Of a DNA stretch of 64,000 bases, positions 20,538 to 29,756 are shown piece after piece (the stretch's first letter is position 1; each line of letters begins with the position of its first letter). The translations under genes and the position numbers were made by a program. Location of the stretch: the NCBI RefSeq assembly GCF_900102135.1, contig NZ_FMVJ01000005.1:62001-126000 (forward strand). The letters are read 5' to 3'. The notes beneath the pieces were generated by a model that saw nothing but the letters and a program-made list of their open reading frames with translations, did not search any database and was not told the origin of the DNA. Origin of the DNA: Microvirga guangxiensis (lineage in GTDB: Bacteria; Pseudomonadota; Alphaproteobacteria; Rhizobiales; Beijerinckiaceae).

Positions 20538-22940
20538 ATGCTCACGGTCTACAACTGCATCGTTTCGGACCATGACCTGCGGCTCGTTGCCTTGGCTGCC
20601 CTGTTGTGCGGGCTCGCCTCTCTGTCAGCGATCCATCTTCTTCATCATGTCCGCCGATTGGAGGGGCCTCGCTACCGCGTCTGGCTCAGCATTGCCGCGA
20701 TTTCCACCGGCTTCGGCATCTGGGCCACGCACTTCATCGCCATGCTGGCATTCTCTCCGGCCTTGCCAACGGGGTACAATATCGCGCTGACGGTCAGCTC
20801 CCTTGTGGCCGCCGTCCTGCTGACGGGCCTTGCTTTCCTCGTTGCCCTCGTCCCCGGCATCGCAGGCGCAACATGGCTCGGAGGAGCGATGGTCGGGGGC
20901 GGCATCGCCGTCATGCATTACACGGGGATGGCAGCCTTGGAGGTTGCCGGAAGCATCGCATGGGACTGGACCCTTGTGATGGCCTCTGTCGCCATGGGAG
21001 CTTTGTTCGGCGCCCTGGGCCTGGAGACCGGCATCAACACGCATCTGGTTCGCTGGAAGTTCATCGGAGCCTTGCTGCTGACGCTTGCGATCTGCAGTCA
21101 CCATTTCACCGCGATGGCGGCTGTCACCATCGTCCCCGACAGCAATGTCGAGTTTTCGCCTTTGGCGATTTCACCGTACTGGCTGGCAATCGGGGTTGCC
21201 GTTGTCAGCGTGGGCATCCTCCTGCTGGCTCTGGCCGCATTGGTTCTGGATCTGAAGGAGCGCCGGCGCAGGCTTCTCGAGATGGAGCGGATGCGGGACC
21301 TCACCGATGCCGCAGTCGAAGGACTTGTGCTCTGCCGCGGGGAAACCATCGTTTCGGTCAATCAGAGCTTTGCGCGGCTGGCGGATGTCGACTTCGCGCA
21401 GATCCGAGGCAGGGACTTGGTGTCGTGCGTGCCTGACGCCACCAAGCTCAAGATGCTCTTCGATGACTTAGGGCAGGTGGTCGAAGCCGATCTTCGCGAC
21501 CGTCACGGAACCTTGATCCCGGTCGAACTGATTGCCCGCCAAATTACGTATAACGGCGAGCCTCACAACGTCATCGCCTTTCGGGATTTGCGGGACCGCA
21601 GAAATGCCGAGACGCAGATCCGCTACCTGGCGCACCACGATTCCCTGACCGGGCTGGACAACCGCGCGAGCTTCGATGACCGGCTGGATCGCGAGATCAA
21701 GATCCACCAGAAAACTGGCCGGCAACTGGCTCTGATGTGCCTGGATCTCGATGGCTTCAAGGAGGTGAACGATCTCTACGGCCATGCCGCGGGCGATCAG
21801 TTGCTCAAGGATATCGCGGAAGAGTTCTCCCTGGTTCTGGCGAAGGATCAGATGCTGGCTCGCCTTGGCGGGGATGAGTTCGCGATCATCGTCCCTGATG
21901 TCATGGACACGGCTCAAGCCGGGCACTTGGCCGAGACGCTTCTGAAGGCGCTGAAGAGCCGGGACAAGAACAGATTGTCTGCCGGCATCATCTCCGTGAG
22001 CATCGGCATCGCCCTTTATCCAGCCAACGCAAAAGACCGCACGGAGCTTCTTTCCAATGCCGATATGGCTTTGTATCGCGCAAAGCAGGAGGGCAAAGGC
22101 ACCTACCGTTTCTTCGAGCCGTCGATGAGCATTCAGATCCGGGAGCGTCGCAGCATCGAGCATGATCTGCATAGCGCCCTGAATAGCGGCGAACTGAGTT
22201 TGGTCTACCAGCCTCAGGCGCAGGTCGAGACGAGTGTGGTGTTCGGCTTTGAGGCTCTGCTGCGCTGGACCCATCCGGTGCGAGGCGCTGTTCCTCCCTC
22301 GGTCTTTATTCCGATTGCCGAGGAAAGCGGGTTGATCCTGACGATCGGCGAATGGGTCATGCGTCAGGCATGCCGGGAAGCGGCCAGCTGGTCTCGTCCG
22401 CTGAACATTTCGGTCAATGTCTCCGCGTTGCAGCTGGGCAGCGACGGCTTCCCGCACCTGGTCCAGTCCATCTTGGACGAAACCGGGCTCGCGCCCAATC
22501 GGTTGGAGATCGAGATCACCGAGACGGCCCTTGTCCGCGATCCTCATCGCGCCCTGCACTCCTTGCGAAAACTCAAGGAGCTCGGCGTCAACATCGCCAT
22601 GGACGATTTCGGGACAGGCTACTCGTCCTTGTCGAACCTTCAGGCCTTTCCGTTCGACAAGATCAAAATCGACCGCTCCTTCGTGCAGGAGATCCATACG
22701 AAGCCGCACGCTGCCGCGATCGTCCGGGCGGTGCTGGGCCTCGGGCGGGGCTTGGGACTTCCCGTTATCGCCGAGGGTGTGGAGACGCTGGAGGAACTGA
22801 AATTCCTCGGCATGGAAGGATGCGTCGAGGCGCAAGGCTACCTGTTCGGCCGCCCCGTACCCATCAGCGAATTAGCTTCGTTGATCCGCGACAACGTCGC
22901 CGGGCCTCCAAGAGCGATGGTGACAGCTCCGGCAAACTAG
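20538..22940 (+). CDS. Membrane sensor of cyclic-di-GMP turnover: MHYT-PAS-GGDEF-EAL
   Basis: 800 aa. The N-terminal MHYT domain (about 10-240, seven membrane segments) has its repeated motif as THFIAML (64-70), MHYTGMA (126-132) and HHFTAMA (188-194), proposed to bind copper and sense a gas or redox signal. A PAS-like segment follows (about 252-350). The GGDEF diguanylate cyclase domain has intact GGDEF at 444-448 but no RxxD inhibitory site at the usual position. The EAL phosphodiesterase domain has EALLRW (572-577), EIEITE, DDFGTGYSSL, KIDRSF and AEGVET, so its catalytic residues look complete. It is probably bifunctional or mainly a phosphodiesterase. The ATG at 20538 is in good context. 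Confidence 0.95.
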   Translation: MLTVYNCIVSDHDLRLVALAALLCGLASLSAIHLLHHVRRLEGPRYRVWLSIAAISTGFGIWATHFIAMLAFSPALPTGYNIALTVSSLVAAVLLTGLAFLVALVPGIAGATWLGGAMVGGGIAVMHYTGMAALEVAGSIAWDWTLVMASVAMGALFGALGLETGINTHLVRWKFIGALLLTLAICSHHFTAMAAVTIVPDSNVEFSPLAISPYWLAIGVAVVSVGILLLALAALVLDLKERRRRLLEMERMRDLTDAAVEGLVLCRGETIVSVNQSFARLADVDFAQIRGRDLVSCVPDATKLKMLFDDLGQVVEADLRDRHGTLIPVELIARQITYNGEPHNVIAFRDLRDRRNAETQIRYLAHHDSLTGLDNRASFDDRLDREIKIHQKTGRQLALMCLDLDGFKEVNDLYGHAAGDQLLKDIAEEFSLVLAKDQMLARLGGDEFAIIVPDVMDTAQAGHLAETLLKALKSRDKNRLSAGIISVSIGIALYPANAKDRTELLSNADMALYRAKQEGKGTYRFFEPSMSIQIRERRSIEHDLHSALNSGELSLVYQPQAQVETSVVFGFEALLRWTHPVRGAVPPSVFIPIAEESGLILTIGEWVMRQACREAASWSRPLNISVNVSALQLGSDGFPHLVQSILDETGLAPNRLEIEITETALVRDPHRALHSLRKLKELGVNIAMDDFGTGYSSLSNLQAFPFDKIKIDRSFVQEIHTKPHAAAIVRAVLGLGRGLGLPVIAEGVETLEELKFLGMEGCVEAQGYLFGRPVPISELASLIRDNVAGPPRAMVTAPAN

Positions 22941-23035
22941 GAGCCTCGCTCATCGTTCCTCGCAGGACGCGGGCTGCTGTCGGTTCGTGGCCTTGCGCGC
23001 ATCTCCGCGCTTCACGCGAAGATCCCGTCGCCTCA

Positions 23036-23527
23036 TCAGTCGTCCTGGGTGGCGAGATCGACGAAATCGAGCAGCAGGGCTTCGAGCCTGTCCTGGTCGA
23101 CTTCGTCGATGCCGATGTCCAGGCGTCGGGTTTCCTTGGGCAGGTACATGTAAAGGTGAATGAGCCCGTACTCGTTCACGTCCATCTCCAGAATGCGCGT
23201 CGTGGGCGCGAAATCCCGGGCGAGATCGATGCGCAGCCGTCCGACCGACGGGTAATCGCGCACCGTATAGGCATGCGGCTTGATCGGGCTGATGTGGAGC
23301 TCGACATTGATGGCGGAAAGCTTGCGGTTGATGCCGGGCAGCGTCTCCACGATGCGCTCCCGCAGACGGAGCCACTTGGCGAGAGCGTCGGGCACGGTCC
23401 GCAAGTCCTGTTCCGGGGGCACAGGGCGCTGGCCTGCATACTCGCTCCTGCGCTCAAACGTCTCCCTGTAAAGGATGCGATTGAGATGCTTCTCATTCTC
23501 TTTGCTGATCACAGCTGTCCCCGTCAC
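23036..23527 (-). CDS. Conserved-looking protein of unknown function
   Basis: 163 aa, soluble and charged, with no signal peptide or membrane segment. The N-terminus (MTGTAVISKENEKHLNRILY) is polar. The C-terminal half has alternating hydrophobic strands (LRIDLARDF, ILEMDVNEYGLIHLYMYL) ending in an acidic LLLDFVDLATQDD. I do not recognise the family. It is divergent from dnaG, with 274 bases between them; that gap should contain the dnaG promoter. Confidence 0.65.
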   Translation of the reverse strand: MTGTAVISKENEKHLNRILYRETFERRSEYAGQRPVPPEQDLRTVPDALAKWLRLRERIVETLPGINRKLSAINVELHISPIKPHAYTVRDYPSVGRLRIDLARDFAPTTRILEMDVNEYGLIHLYMYLPKETRRLDIGIDEVDQDRLEALLLDFVDLATQDD

Positions 23528-23801
23528 GTCGAACGTGCCTTGAAAAATCTTTCTGACGGTTGGGAAAATGCTCCGCGGCTTTGCGGAAGTCCTTGTTCTG
23601 GATCAAAGGGCGTGAGGGAAAGATACGAAGCGCTGGATGCCTTGCCCTTGGGTTCGCTCCCCAGCGCCTTGCCGGGGATCGCCTGAAAAGCGGAATGCCG
23701 GTCGGCCCTGTGAATTGTGGGCAAAGAATAGCTTGGCTTTGGGGTTTTTAACCCCATTCCCACCGCCCTAGTTTAAGGAGCAGGTTTGGAGTCAGCTGAC
23801 C

Positions 23802-25700
23802 TTGCGCTACCCGCCCGAAATCCTCGAGGAAATCCGCGCCCGGCTGCCGGTTTCGGCTGTCGTGGGAAAGCGCGTGCGCTTGAAGAAGGCAGGGCGGGAA
23901 TGGAAGGGGCTGTCGCCGTTCAACGCGGAGAAGACGCCGTCCTTCTACGTGAACGACCAGAAGCAGTTCTATCACTGCTTCTCCTCCGGCAAGCACGGCG
24001 ACATCTTCACCTTTCTCATGGAGACGGAAGGGCTCTCCTTCCCCGAAGCAGTCGAGCGGCTGGCGGGGGAGGCGGGGGTTCCCCTGCCCAAGCTCACCCC
24101 CGAGGACCGTTTCGAGGAGGTCAAGCGCAAGACGCTCTATGACGCCATGGAGCTGGCGGCGGCGTTCTTCGAGGCGTCGCTGCAGGGCCGCTTCGGCCTG
24201 AAGGCGCGCGATTACTTGGCCGGACGCAGCTTAAGCCCTGAGACGCAGAAGCGCTTCCGCATCGGCTATGCGCCGCCGGAGCGCTTCGCCCTGCGCGATC
24301 ACCTGGCCGAGAAGGGCATTTCCATCGAGATGATGGTGGAGGCGGGCCTCCTCTATTCCGGCGAAGATATCAAGATTCCTTACGACCGCTTCCGCGACCG
24401 GGTGATGTTCCCGATCTGCGACGTGCGCGGCCGCGTGATCGCCTTCGGCGGCCGCGCCATGAGCGCTGACGTGCCCGCCAAGTACCTGAACTCGCCCGAT
24501 ACGCCGCTCTTCAACAAGGGGCGGCTTCTCTACAATTATCATCACGCCCGCCAGCCCGCGCACGAGCGCGGCACGGTGATCGCGGTCGAGGGCTATGTGG
24601 ACGTGATCTCGCTCTCCGTGGCGGGCTTCCCCAATGCGGTCGCGCCGCTGGGCACGGCCCTGACGGAGGATCAGCTCGCGCTGCTGTGGCGGCTCTCGGA
24701 GGAGCCGATCCTGTGCTTCGACGGCGACAAGGCCGGCCAGCGCGCCGCCTACCGCGCCCTCGACACGGCCCTGCCGAACCTCACCGCCGGCAAGGCCCTG
24801 CGCTTCGCCCTCCTGCCCGAGGGGCAGGATCCGGACGATCTCGCCCGTTCCGGCGGGCGCACCGCCATCGAGCGGGTGCTGTCCGCGGCCAAGCCCCTGG
24901 TGGACATTCTCTGGGCGCGCGAGACCGAGGGCGTGGCTTTCGAGACGCCGGAACAGAGAGCGGCCCTGGAGCGTCGCCTGCGCGAATCACTTGCACTGAT
25001 TCGCGACGAAACCCTCAAGCGCTACTACCGGGAAGAGGTCGAAAGCCGCCTTGCGGCATTAAATCCCAACTCCCGCGCGAACCGTTTCAACCGCGGAGGC
25101 GGGGGTGGACGGCGCGACTTCCGGGGGCCTGCCCCAACGACGCCCAGCGCCCGCCTGAGCGTATCGCCGCTCCTGGCCAGGAACTCGCTTTTCATGGGCG
25201 GAACGGCGGAAAGTCCCCGCGAGGCGATGATCCTCTGCACCTTCCTGATGCACCCGGATCTTATCCAGAATCACGCAGAAACCCTTGCGGATCTTGAACT
25301 TGAGGGACGCAGCGCCCAGATGATGCGCAGTCTCCTGCTGGATTGCGCCGCCAGCGGCGAACCAGCCGATCCGACCGTGATGCAGGCCCGCCTGGAGCGG
25401 GCCGGCCTTGCCCAGGCGGCGGACAGGCTCAATGCAATGGTCCGTCCCGGTGACCGCTGGATGCTCGATCCGCATGCGGATCTCTTGCGGCTTGAAGACG
25501 CATTGAGGCAAGCGATCACCTTGCATCGCCGGGCACGCACGTTACATAGCGAACTTCGGGCCGCCGAGCGCGCGCTTGCCGAAGAGGACAACGAGGCCAA
25601 TCTCGCCTGGCTGCGAGAGGTCCAAAACCAACTGTCCTCCGTCGAGGGTGCCGAGGCCGACTTGGACAAGAACGGGTCCGTTGGGGGAGCCGGTTTCTAA
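23802..25700 (+). CDS. dnaG: DNA primase
   Basis: 632 aa from a TTG at 23802 that gives the standard N-terminus RYPPEILEEIRARLPVS; ggag lies about 11 bases upstream. It synthesises RNA primers for replication. Domains in order are the CHC2-type N-terminal domain (about 1-100), TOPRIM catalytic core (VIAVEGYVDVISL, then LCFDGDKAGQRAA) and a C-terminal helicase-interacting region. In the CHC2 domain, three of the four usual zinc ligands are replaced: Ser38 and Asn41 in GLSPFNAEKTPSF, and Ser62 in FYHCFSSG, leaving only Cys59. An RG-rich linker, RFNRGGGGGRRDF, precedes the C-terminal domain. rpoD follows 171 bases downstream. Confidence 0.97.
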   Translation: MRYPPEILEEIRARLPVSAVVGKRVRLKKAGREWKGLSPFNAEKTPSFYVNDQKQFYHCFSSGKHGDIFTFLMETEGLSFPEAVERLAGEAGVPLPKLTPEDRFEEVKRKTLYDAMELAAAFFEASLQGRFGLKARDYLAGRSLSPETQKRFRIGYAPPERFALRDHLAEKGISIEMMVEAGLLYSGEDIKIPYDRFRDRVMFPICDVRGRVIAFGGRAMSADVPAKYLNSPDTPLFNKGRLLYNYHHARQPAHERGTVIAVEGYVDVISLSVAGFPNAVAPLGTALTEDQLALLWRLSEEPILCFDGDKAGQRAAYRALDTALPNLTAGKALRFALLPEGQDPDDLARSGGRTAIERVLSAAKPLVDILWARETEGVAFETPEQRAALERRLRESLALIRDETLKRYYREEVESRLAALNPNSRANRFNRGGGGGRRDFRGPAPTTPSARLSVSPLLARNSLFMGGTAESPREAMILCTFLMHPDLIQNHAETLADLELEGRSAQMMRSLLLDCAASGEPADPTVMQARLERAGLAQAADRLNAMVRPGDRWMLDPHADLLRLEDALRQAITLHRRARTLHSELRAAERALAEEDNEANLAWLREVQNQLSSVEGAEADLDKNGSVGGAGF

Positions 25701-25871
25701 AGATGCGGAATTTCGCCCGTTGCAGGGCAGGAGATGGTTAACGGTTAGTCAATTGACTTGCTGTTTATTGGTCAGGAATTTTCGGGTGGCCGGGCCCAAC
25801 AGCCTTGCTGCCCATTCGCGCATCATCGGTTTCGCTGGGGGAACCGACGAGGCGCTGGAGTAAGGCAGAGC

Positions 25872-27869
25872 ATGGCGACGAAGGCAACCGAACGGGACGA
25901 AGGCGAGACGACGGCTCCGGAGCAAACAAGCGACGGTCCTCTGCTCGACCTGAGCGATGCCGCCGTTAAACGGATGATCAAGCTCGCGAAGAAGCGCGGC
26001 TATGTCACCTATGAGGAACTGAACGACGTTCTGCCTCCGGAGGAGTTCACCTCGGAGCAGATCGAGGACGTGCTCGGGCAATTGTCCGAGATGGGCATCA
26101 ACGTCGTCGAGTCGGAAGAGGCGGACGAAGGCGAGAAGGCCGAAGCCGAGGAGGATGAGGCCGAGGGCGGCGATCTCGTCGAGGCTTCGCAGACCCGCGC
26201 CGTCGCGGTCCGCGAGACCACGGCCAAGGAGCCCACCGACCGCACGGACGATCCGGTGCGCATGTACCTGCGCGAGATGGGCTCGGTCGAGCTTCTCTCC
26301 CGCGAGGGCGAGATCGCGATCGCCAAGCGCATCGAGGCCGGTCGCGAGGCGATGATCGCAGGTCTCTGCGAAAGCCCGCTGACCTTCCAGGCCATCATCA
26401 TCTGGCGCGACGAGCTCGTCGAAGGCCGGGTGCTGCTGCGCGACATCATCGATCTCGAAGCCACCTATGCCGGCCCCGACGGCAAGGGCGCGCCCAAGGT
26501 GGATGGCTTGGGTGAGGAAGGCGAGGAAGAGCCTGCCGCCGAGACCGAGGAGGGGATGACCCCGCCGGAAGGCGAGATGGACGACGACGACATGGAGAAC
26601 AACGTGTCGCTCTCGGCCATGGAAGCCGAGCTGAAGCCGCGCGTTCTCGAAACCTTCGATTCCATCGCCGACAACTACAAGAAGCTGCGCCGCCTGCAGG
26701 TCGAGCATGTGGAACAGCGCATGCAGAACAAGCAGCTGACCCCGGCCCAGGAGCGCAAGTACCGCGAGCTGAAGTCGGACATCGTCACTTCGGTGAAGTC
26801 GCTGTCGCTGAACAACAACCGCATCGAGGCGCTCGTCGAGCAGCTCTACGACATCAACAAGCGCCTCATCTCCCATGAGGGCCGCCTGATGCGCCTGGCC
26901 GAGAGCCACGGCGTGGCGCGCGAGGAGTTCCTCAAGCACTACCAGGGCTGGGAACTCGACCCAAAATGGGTGCTGCGCGTGTCCAAGCTCGGCGGCAAGG
27001 GCTGGAAGGACTTCGTCGCCAAGGCGAAGGACGGCATCCACGACCTGCGCGAAAACATCCACAACCTCGCAAGCGAGACCGGCCTGGAGATCCAGGAGTT
27101 CCGCCGCATCGTCATGATGGTGCAGAAGGGCGAGCGCGAGGCCCGGCAGGCGAAGAAGGAAATGATCGAGGCGAACCTGCGTCTCGTGATCTCCATCGCC
27201 AAGAAGTACACGAACCGCGGCCTTCAGTTCCTGGACCTGATCCAGGAGGGCAATATCGGTCTCATGAAGGCGGTCGATAAGTTCGAGTACCGCCGCGGCT
27301 ACAAGTTCTCGACCTACGCCACATGGTGGATCCGTCAGGCGATCACGCGCTCCATCGCTGATCAGGCCCGCACGATCCGTATTCCGGTGCACATGATCGA
27401 GACGATCAACAAGATCGTCCGCACCTCGCGCCAGATGCTGCACGAGATCGGCCGCGAGCCGACCCCGGAGGAGCTGGCCGAGAAGCTCGCCATGCCGCTG
27501 GAGAAGGTGCGCAAGGTTCTCAAGATCGCCAAGGAGCCGATCTCCCTCGAGACGCCCATCGGCGACGAGGAGGATTCACACCTCGGCGACTTCATCGAGG
27601 ACAAGAACGCGATCCTGCCCATCGACGCGGCGATCCAGTCGAACCTGCGCGAGACCACCACGCGCGTTCTCGCCTCGCTCACGCCGCGCGAGGAGCGCGT
27701 GCTGCGCATGCGCTTCGGCATCGGCATGAACACCGACCACACCCTCGAAGAGGTGGGCCAGCAGTTCTCGGTCACCCGCGAGCGTATCCGCCAGATCGAG
27801 GCGAAGGCCCTGCGCAAGCTGAAGCACCCGTCGCGGAGCCGGAAGCTGCGGAGCTTCCTGGACAACTGA
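25872..27869 (+). CDS. rpoD: RNA polymerase primary sigma factor RpoD (sigma70)
   Basis: 665 aa from the ATG at 25872. Region 1.1 is at about 20-90, with an acidic stretch near 85-105. Region 1.2 is [21 protein letters not shown], and the non-conserved region 1.2-2.1 insert is very acidic. Regions 2.3-2.4 are [20 protein letters not shown]. Region 4.2 is [27 protein letters not shown], ending RSFLDN. It directs core polymerase to housekeeping promoters. The dnaG-rpoD order is the conserved macromolecular synthesis arrangement. Confidence 0.98.
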   Translation: MATKATERDEGETTAPEQTSDGPLLDLSDAAVKRMIKLAKKRGYVTYEELNDVLPPEEFTSEQIEDVLGQLSEMGINVVESEEADEGEKAEAEEDEAEGGDLVEASQTRAVAVRETTAKEPTDRTDDPVRMYLREMGSVELLSREGEIAIAKRIEAGREAMIAGLCESPLTFQAIIIWRDELVEGRVLLRDIIDLEATYAGPDGKGAPKVDGLGEEGEEEPAAETEEGMTPPEGEMDDDDMENNVSLSAMEAELKPRVLETFDSIADNYKKLRRLQVEHVEQRMQNKQLTPAQERKYRELKSDIVTSVKSLSLNNNRIEALVEQLYDINKRLISHEGRLMRLAESHGVAREEFLKHYQGWELDPKWVLRVSKLGGKGWKDFVAKAKDGIHDLRENIHNLASETGLEIQEFRRIVMMVQKGEREARQAKKEMIEANLRLVISIAKKYTNRGLQFLDLIQEGNIGLMKAVDKFEYRRGYKFSTYATWWIRQAITRSIADQARTIRIPVHMIETINKIVRTSRQMLHEIGREPTPEELAEKLAMPLEKVRKVLKIAKEPISLETPIGDEEDSHLGDFIEDKNAILPIDAAIQSNLRETTTRVLASLTPREERVLRMRFGIGMNTDHTLEEVGQQFSVTRERIRQIEAKALRKLKHPSRSRKLRSFLDN

Positions 27870-27880
27870 GCGAATTGAAA

Positions 27881-27905
27881 AGGCGGGCTCCGAGCCCGCC
27901 TTTTT
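27881..27905 (+). terminator. Rho-independent terminator of rpoD
   Basis: A perfect 9-bp stem aggcgggct (27881-27889) / agcccgcct (27893-27901) with a 3-base loop is followed by a T-run, 12 bases after the rpoD stop. Confidence 0.95.
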
Positions 27906-27968
27906 CATGTTCTCTGCATCCTCATTCTAAAATTGTGGTCACTTGTGCCAAGCGCAAGAAAGTTAGCC

Positions 27969-28400
27969 ATGAAGTATGAAGCGACTATATTGCAGAATGC
28001 GGTACTCAAAGAGGCGGCCGCATTCGGAGAAAAATTTCAATCACTCAAAACGATTGCAATCTTTGGTAGCGTTGCGCGTGGTGAAGAGAATCCTAACAGC
28101 GATATTGATATAGCATTTGAATGGCTAAAGGTTGAGGAGATCGCAACAAAGGGGCTGCTCGCTGACTTCCAAAAAGCACAGGCTGAGCTGGAGGTTTGGA
28201 AGTCCTATCTTGAGCAACAGTTCAGCAGACCAGTTTCGCTGCACCTTGACCATCCATATCAGCTTCAGAAGGATGCAGCTGAAGAAGCGATTCTAGCCGC
28301 GATAGCAGCTTCTCCGTTGAAGATCGGAAAAGCTGTCTTAGCTCCCACTGCATCGGTAAAATCTAGTGGAGCGCAAATGCTGCGCCCCCTGCTAAAATAG
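27969..28400 (+). CDS. Orphan MNT-type nucleotidyltransferase domain protein
   Basis: 143 aa from the ATG at 27969 (a GTG at 27933 is in frame). The minimal nucleotidyltransferase motif GSVARGEENPNSDIDIAF has the GS-X10-D-X-D pattern of MntA-like proteins, which in HEPN-MNT modules modify and silence a HEPN ribonuclease toxin. No HEPN gene is adjacent. The gene is distinctly more AT-rich than its neighbours and sits between the rpoD terminator and the MgtC/DUF4010 gene. Its last 38 bases overlap the end of that convergent gene, so its final residues are read antisense to the MgtC-family C-terminus. Acquisition by transfer is likely. Whether it is expressed or useful alone is unclear. Confidence 0.8.
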   Translation: MKYEATILQNAVLKEAAAFGEKFQSLKTIAIFGSVARGEENPNSDIDIAFEWLKVEEIATKGLLADFQKAQAELEVWKSYLEQQFSRPVSLHLDHPYQLQKDAAEEAILAAIAASPLKIGKAVLAPTASVKSSGAQMLRPLLK

Positions 28401-29619
28401 ACGCAACGCTCGTTCCCGTCACGATCCACCCTGCCTTTGCCGTTCCGAGGCTGAAGGCCATCCCCGCCTTGACCGCCGTGTTGACGGCCGCCGCGATGCC
28501 GATGCCGAGTGCGGCGGTTCCGACGCCGATCCCGTTCTGCGACAGGCGCGCGAAGGAGAGCGTGATCGCGTCCACATCCGCGATGCCGGACAGAGCCGCC
28601 AGGACCGTCAGTCCCGCATTGCCGACGGTGTTGCCGATGATCTTGGTCAGCAGGCTGATGATCGCGATGAGGCCCGCCAGCTGAAGGGCCATGCCCAGAT
28701 CGAAGGGGTTTTTGATCTGGAGATCAGGATGCTCCTTGCTGCCCTTCCCATGCATGAAGAAAAGGAAGCCCGCCGCTCCCAGGAGAACCGCTCCCGCCAC
28801 GCCCAGCGGCCAGGCGAGGGGGAGAAGAAGGGCGTTGTTGAGGGCGCTCGCCACGACCAGAACGCGCGCCACCATGACGAAGCCGGCCAGGAGAATGCCG
28901 GCCGCGAGCAGGGGGCTGGCGGCTGGGTGCTCGCGCGCCATGCGCGCAAGCGTCATCGTGGTCGCGGTGGAGGATGCGAGGCCTCCGGCAAGCGCTGCCA
29001 GGGCGACGCCGGCCCGGCTGCCCATGATGCGGATCGCGATGTAGCCGGCGAACGAGATGGCGGCGATGATGATGGCGAGCAGCCAGATCTCAGCCGGATT
29101 GATGGCCTCCCATGGATCGACCGGTCTGTTCGGCAAGAGCGGCAGCGCCAGGAACGTCATGGCGAGCAGAATGAGAACCGACCTGATCTCCAGCCATGTC
29201 ATGCGGCGCAGCCAGGAATGGAGCGGCTGCTTGAGCGCCAGGATGAGCGTGGCGGCCACGCCGGTTGCAATCGCAACCTGAAGATCGCCGAGGACCGCAT
29301 AGGCGCCGAGTGAGAAGGTGATGAGGGCGGCGACCACGCTCGTGACGCTGAAGTTCCGTTCGGTTTTCGCCTCCAGCCAGGCGAAGGCCCCGAAGGCGAG
29401 GGCGAAGCCGAGAAAGGACAGCCCCAGGAAGACGGGGCTCGTATAGCCCGCAAGGATTGCCGACAAGGCGCCGAGCAGGGCCACCAGAGTATAGGTCCGC
29501 AGGCCGGCGGTGCGCTCGCCTTCAGCTTCTTCGCGCTGCTGCCATCCGCGCTCAAGGCCGATCAGGAGCCCGATGGCGATTGCCACAGCCAGACGCAGAA
29601 GAAGAGACGTGTCGTTCAT
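28363..29619 (-). CDS. MgtC/SapB plus DUF4010 family membrane protein
   Basis: 418 aa, highly hydrophobic with about a dozen predicted segments. The N-terminal MgtC-like domain carries RLAVAIAIGLLIGLERGW and AGLRTYTLVALLGALSA. The C-terminal half matches DUF4010 (GGLASSTATTMTLARMA, ALSGIADVDAITLSFA). Function is unknown; MgtC-like proteins are linked to low-magnesium or acid adaptation in other bacteria. The start MNDTSLLLRL fits the family. Confidence 0.9.
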   Translation of the reverse strand: MNDTSLLLRLAVAIAIGLLIGLERGWQQREEAEGERTAGLRTYTLVALLGALSAILAGYTSPVFLGLSFLGFALAFGAFAWLEAKTERNFSVTSVVAALITFSLGAYAVLGDLQVAIATGVAATLILALKQPLHSWLRRMTWLEIRSVLILLAMTFLALPLLPNRPVDPWEAINPAEIWLLAIIIAAISFAGYIAIRIMGSRAGVALAALAGGLASSTATTMTLARMAREHPAASPLLAAGILLAGFVMVARVLVVASALNNALLLPLAWPLGVAGAVLLGAAGFLFFMHGKGSKEHPDLQIKNPFDLGMALQLAGLIAIISLLTKIIGNTVGNAGLTVLAALSGIADVDAITLSFARLSQNGIGVGTAALGIGIAAAVNTAVKAGMAFSLGTAKAGWIVTGTSVASILAGGAAFALH

Positions 29620-29756
29620 AGTTTTCGCCTGCCGTGACGCTCAACATGGTCATGGGAGAGAGTGGCATCATGCATGCCCTCCCGACCTGTTAGCACGGTC
29701 AAGCTTGCGGAGGAAATTTCAGAGGCTTTTGCCCTCAGGCGCAGCTGATCGGGTGA

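Noticed and set aside
25740..25790. TTGACT near 25753 as the rpoD promoter
   Set aside because: The hexamer is good but there is no acceptable -10 at 16-18 bases, so it was not listed.
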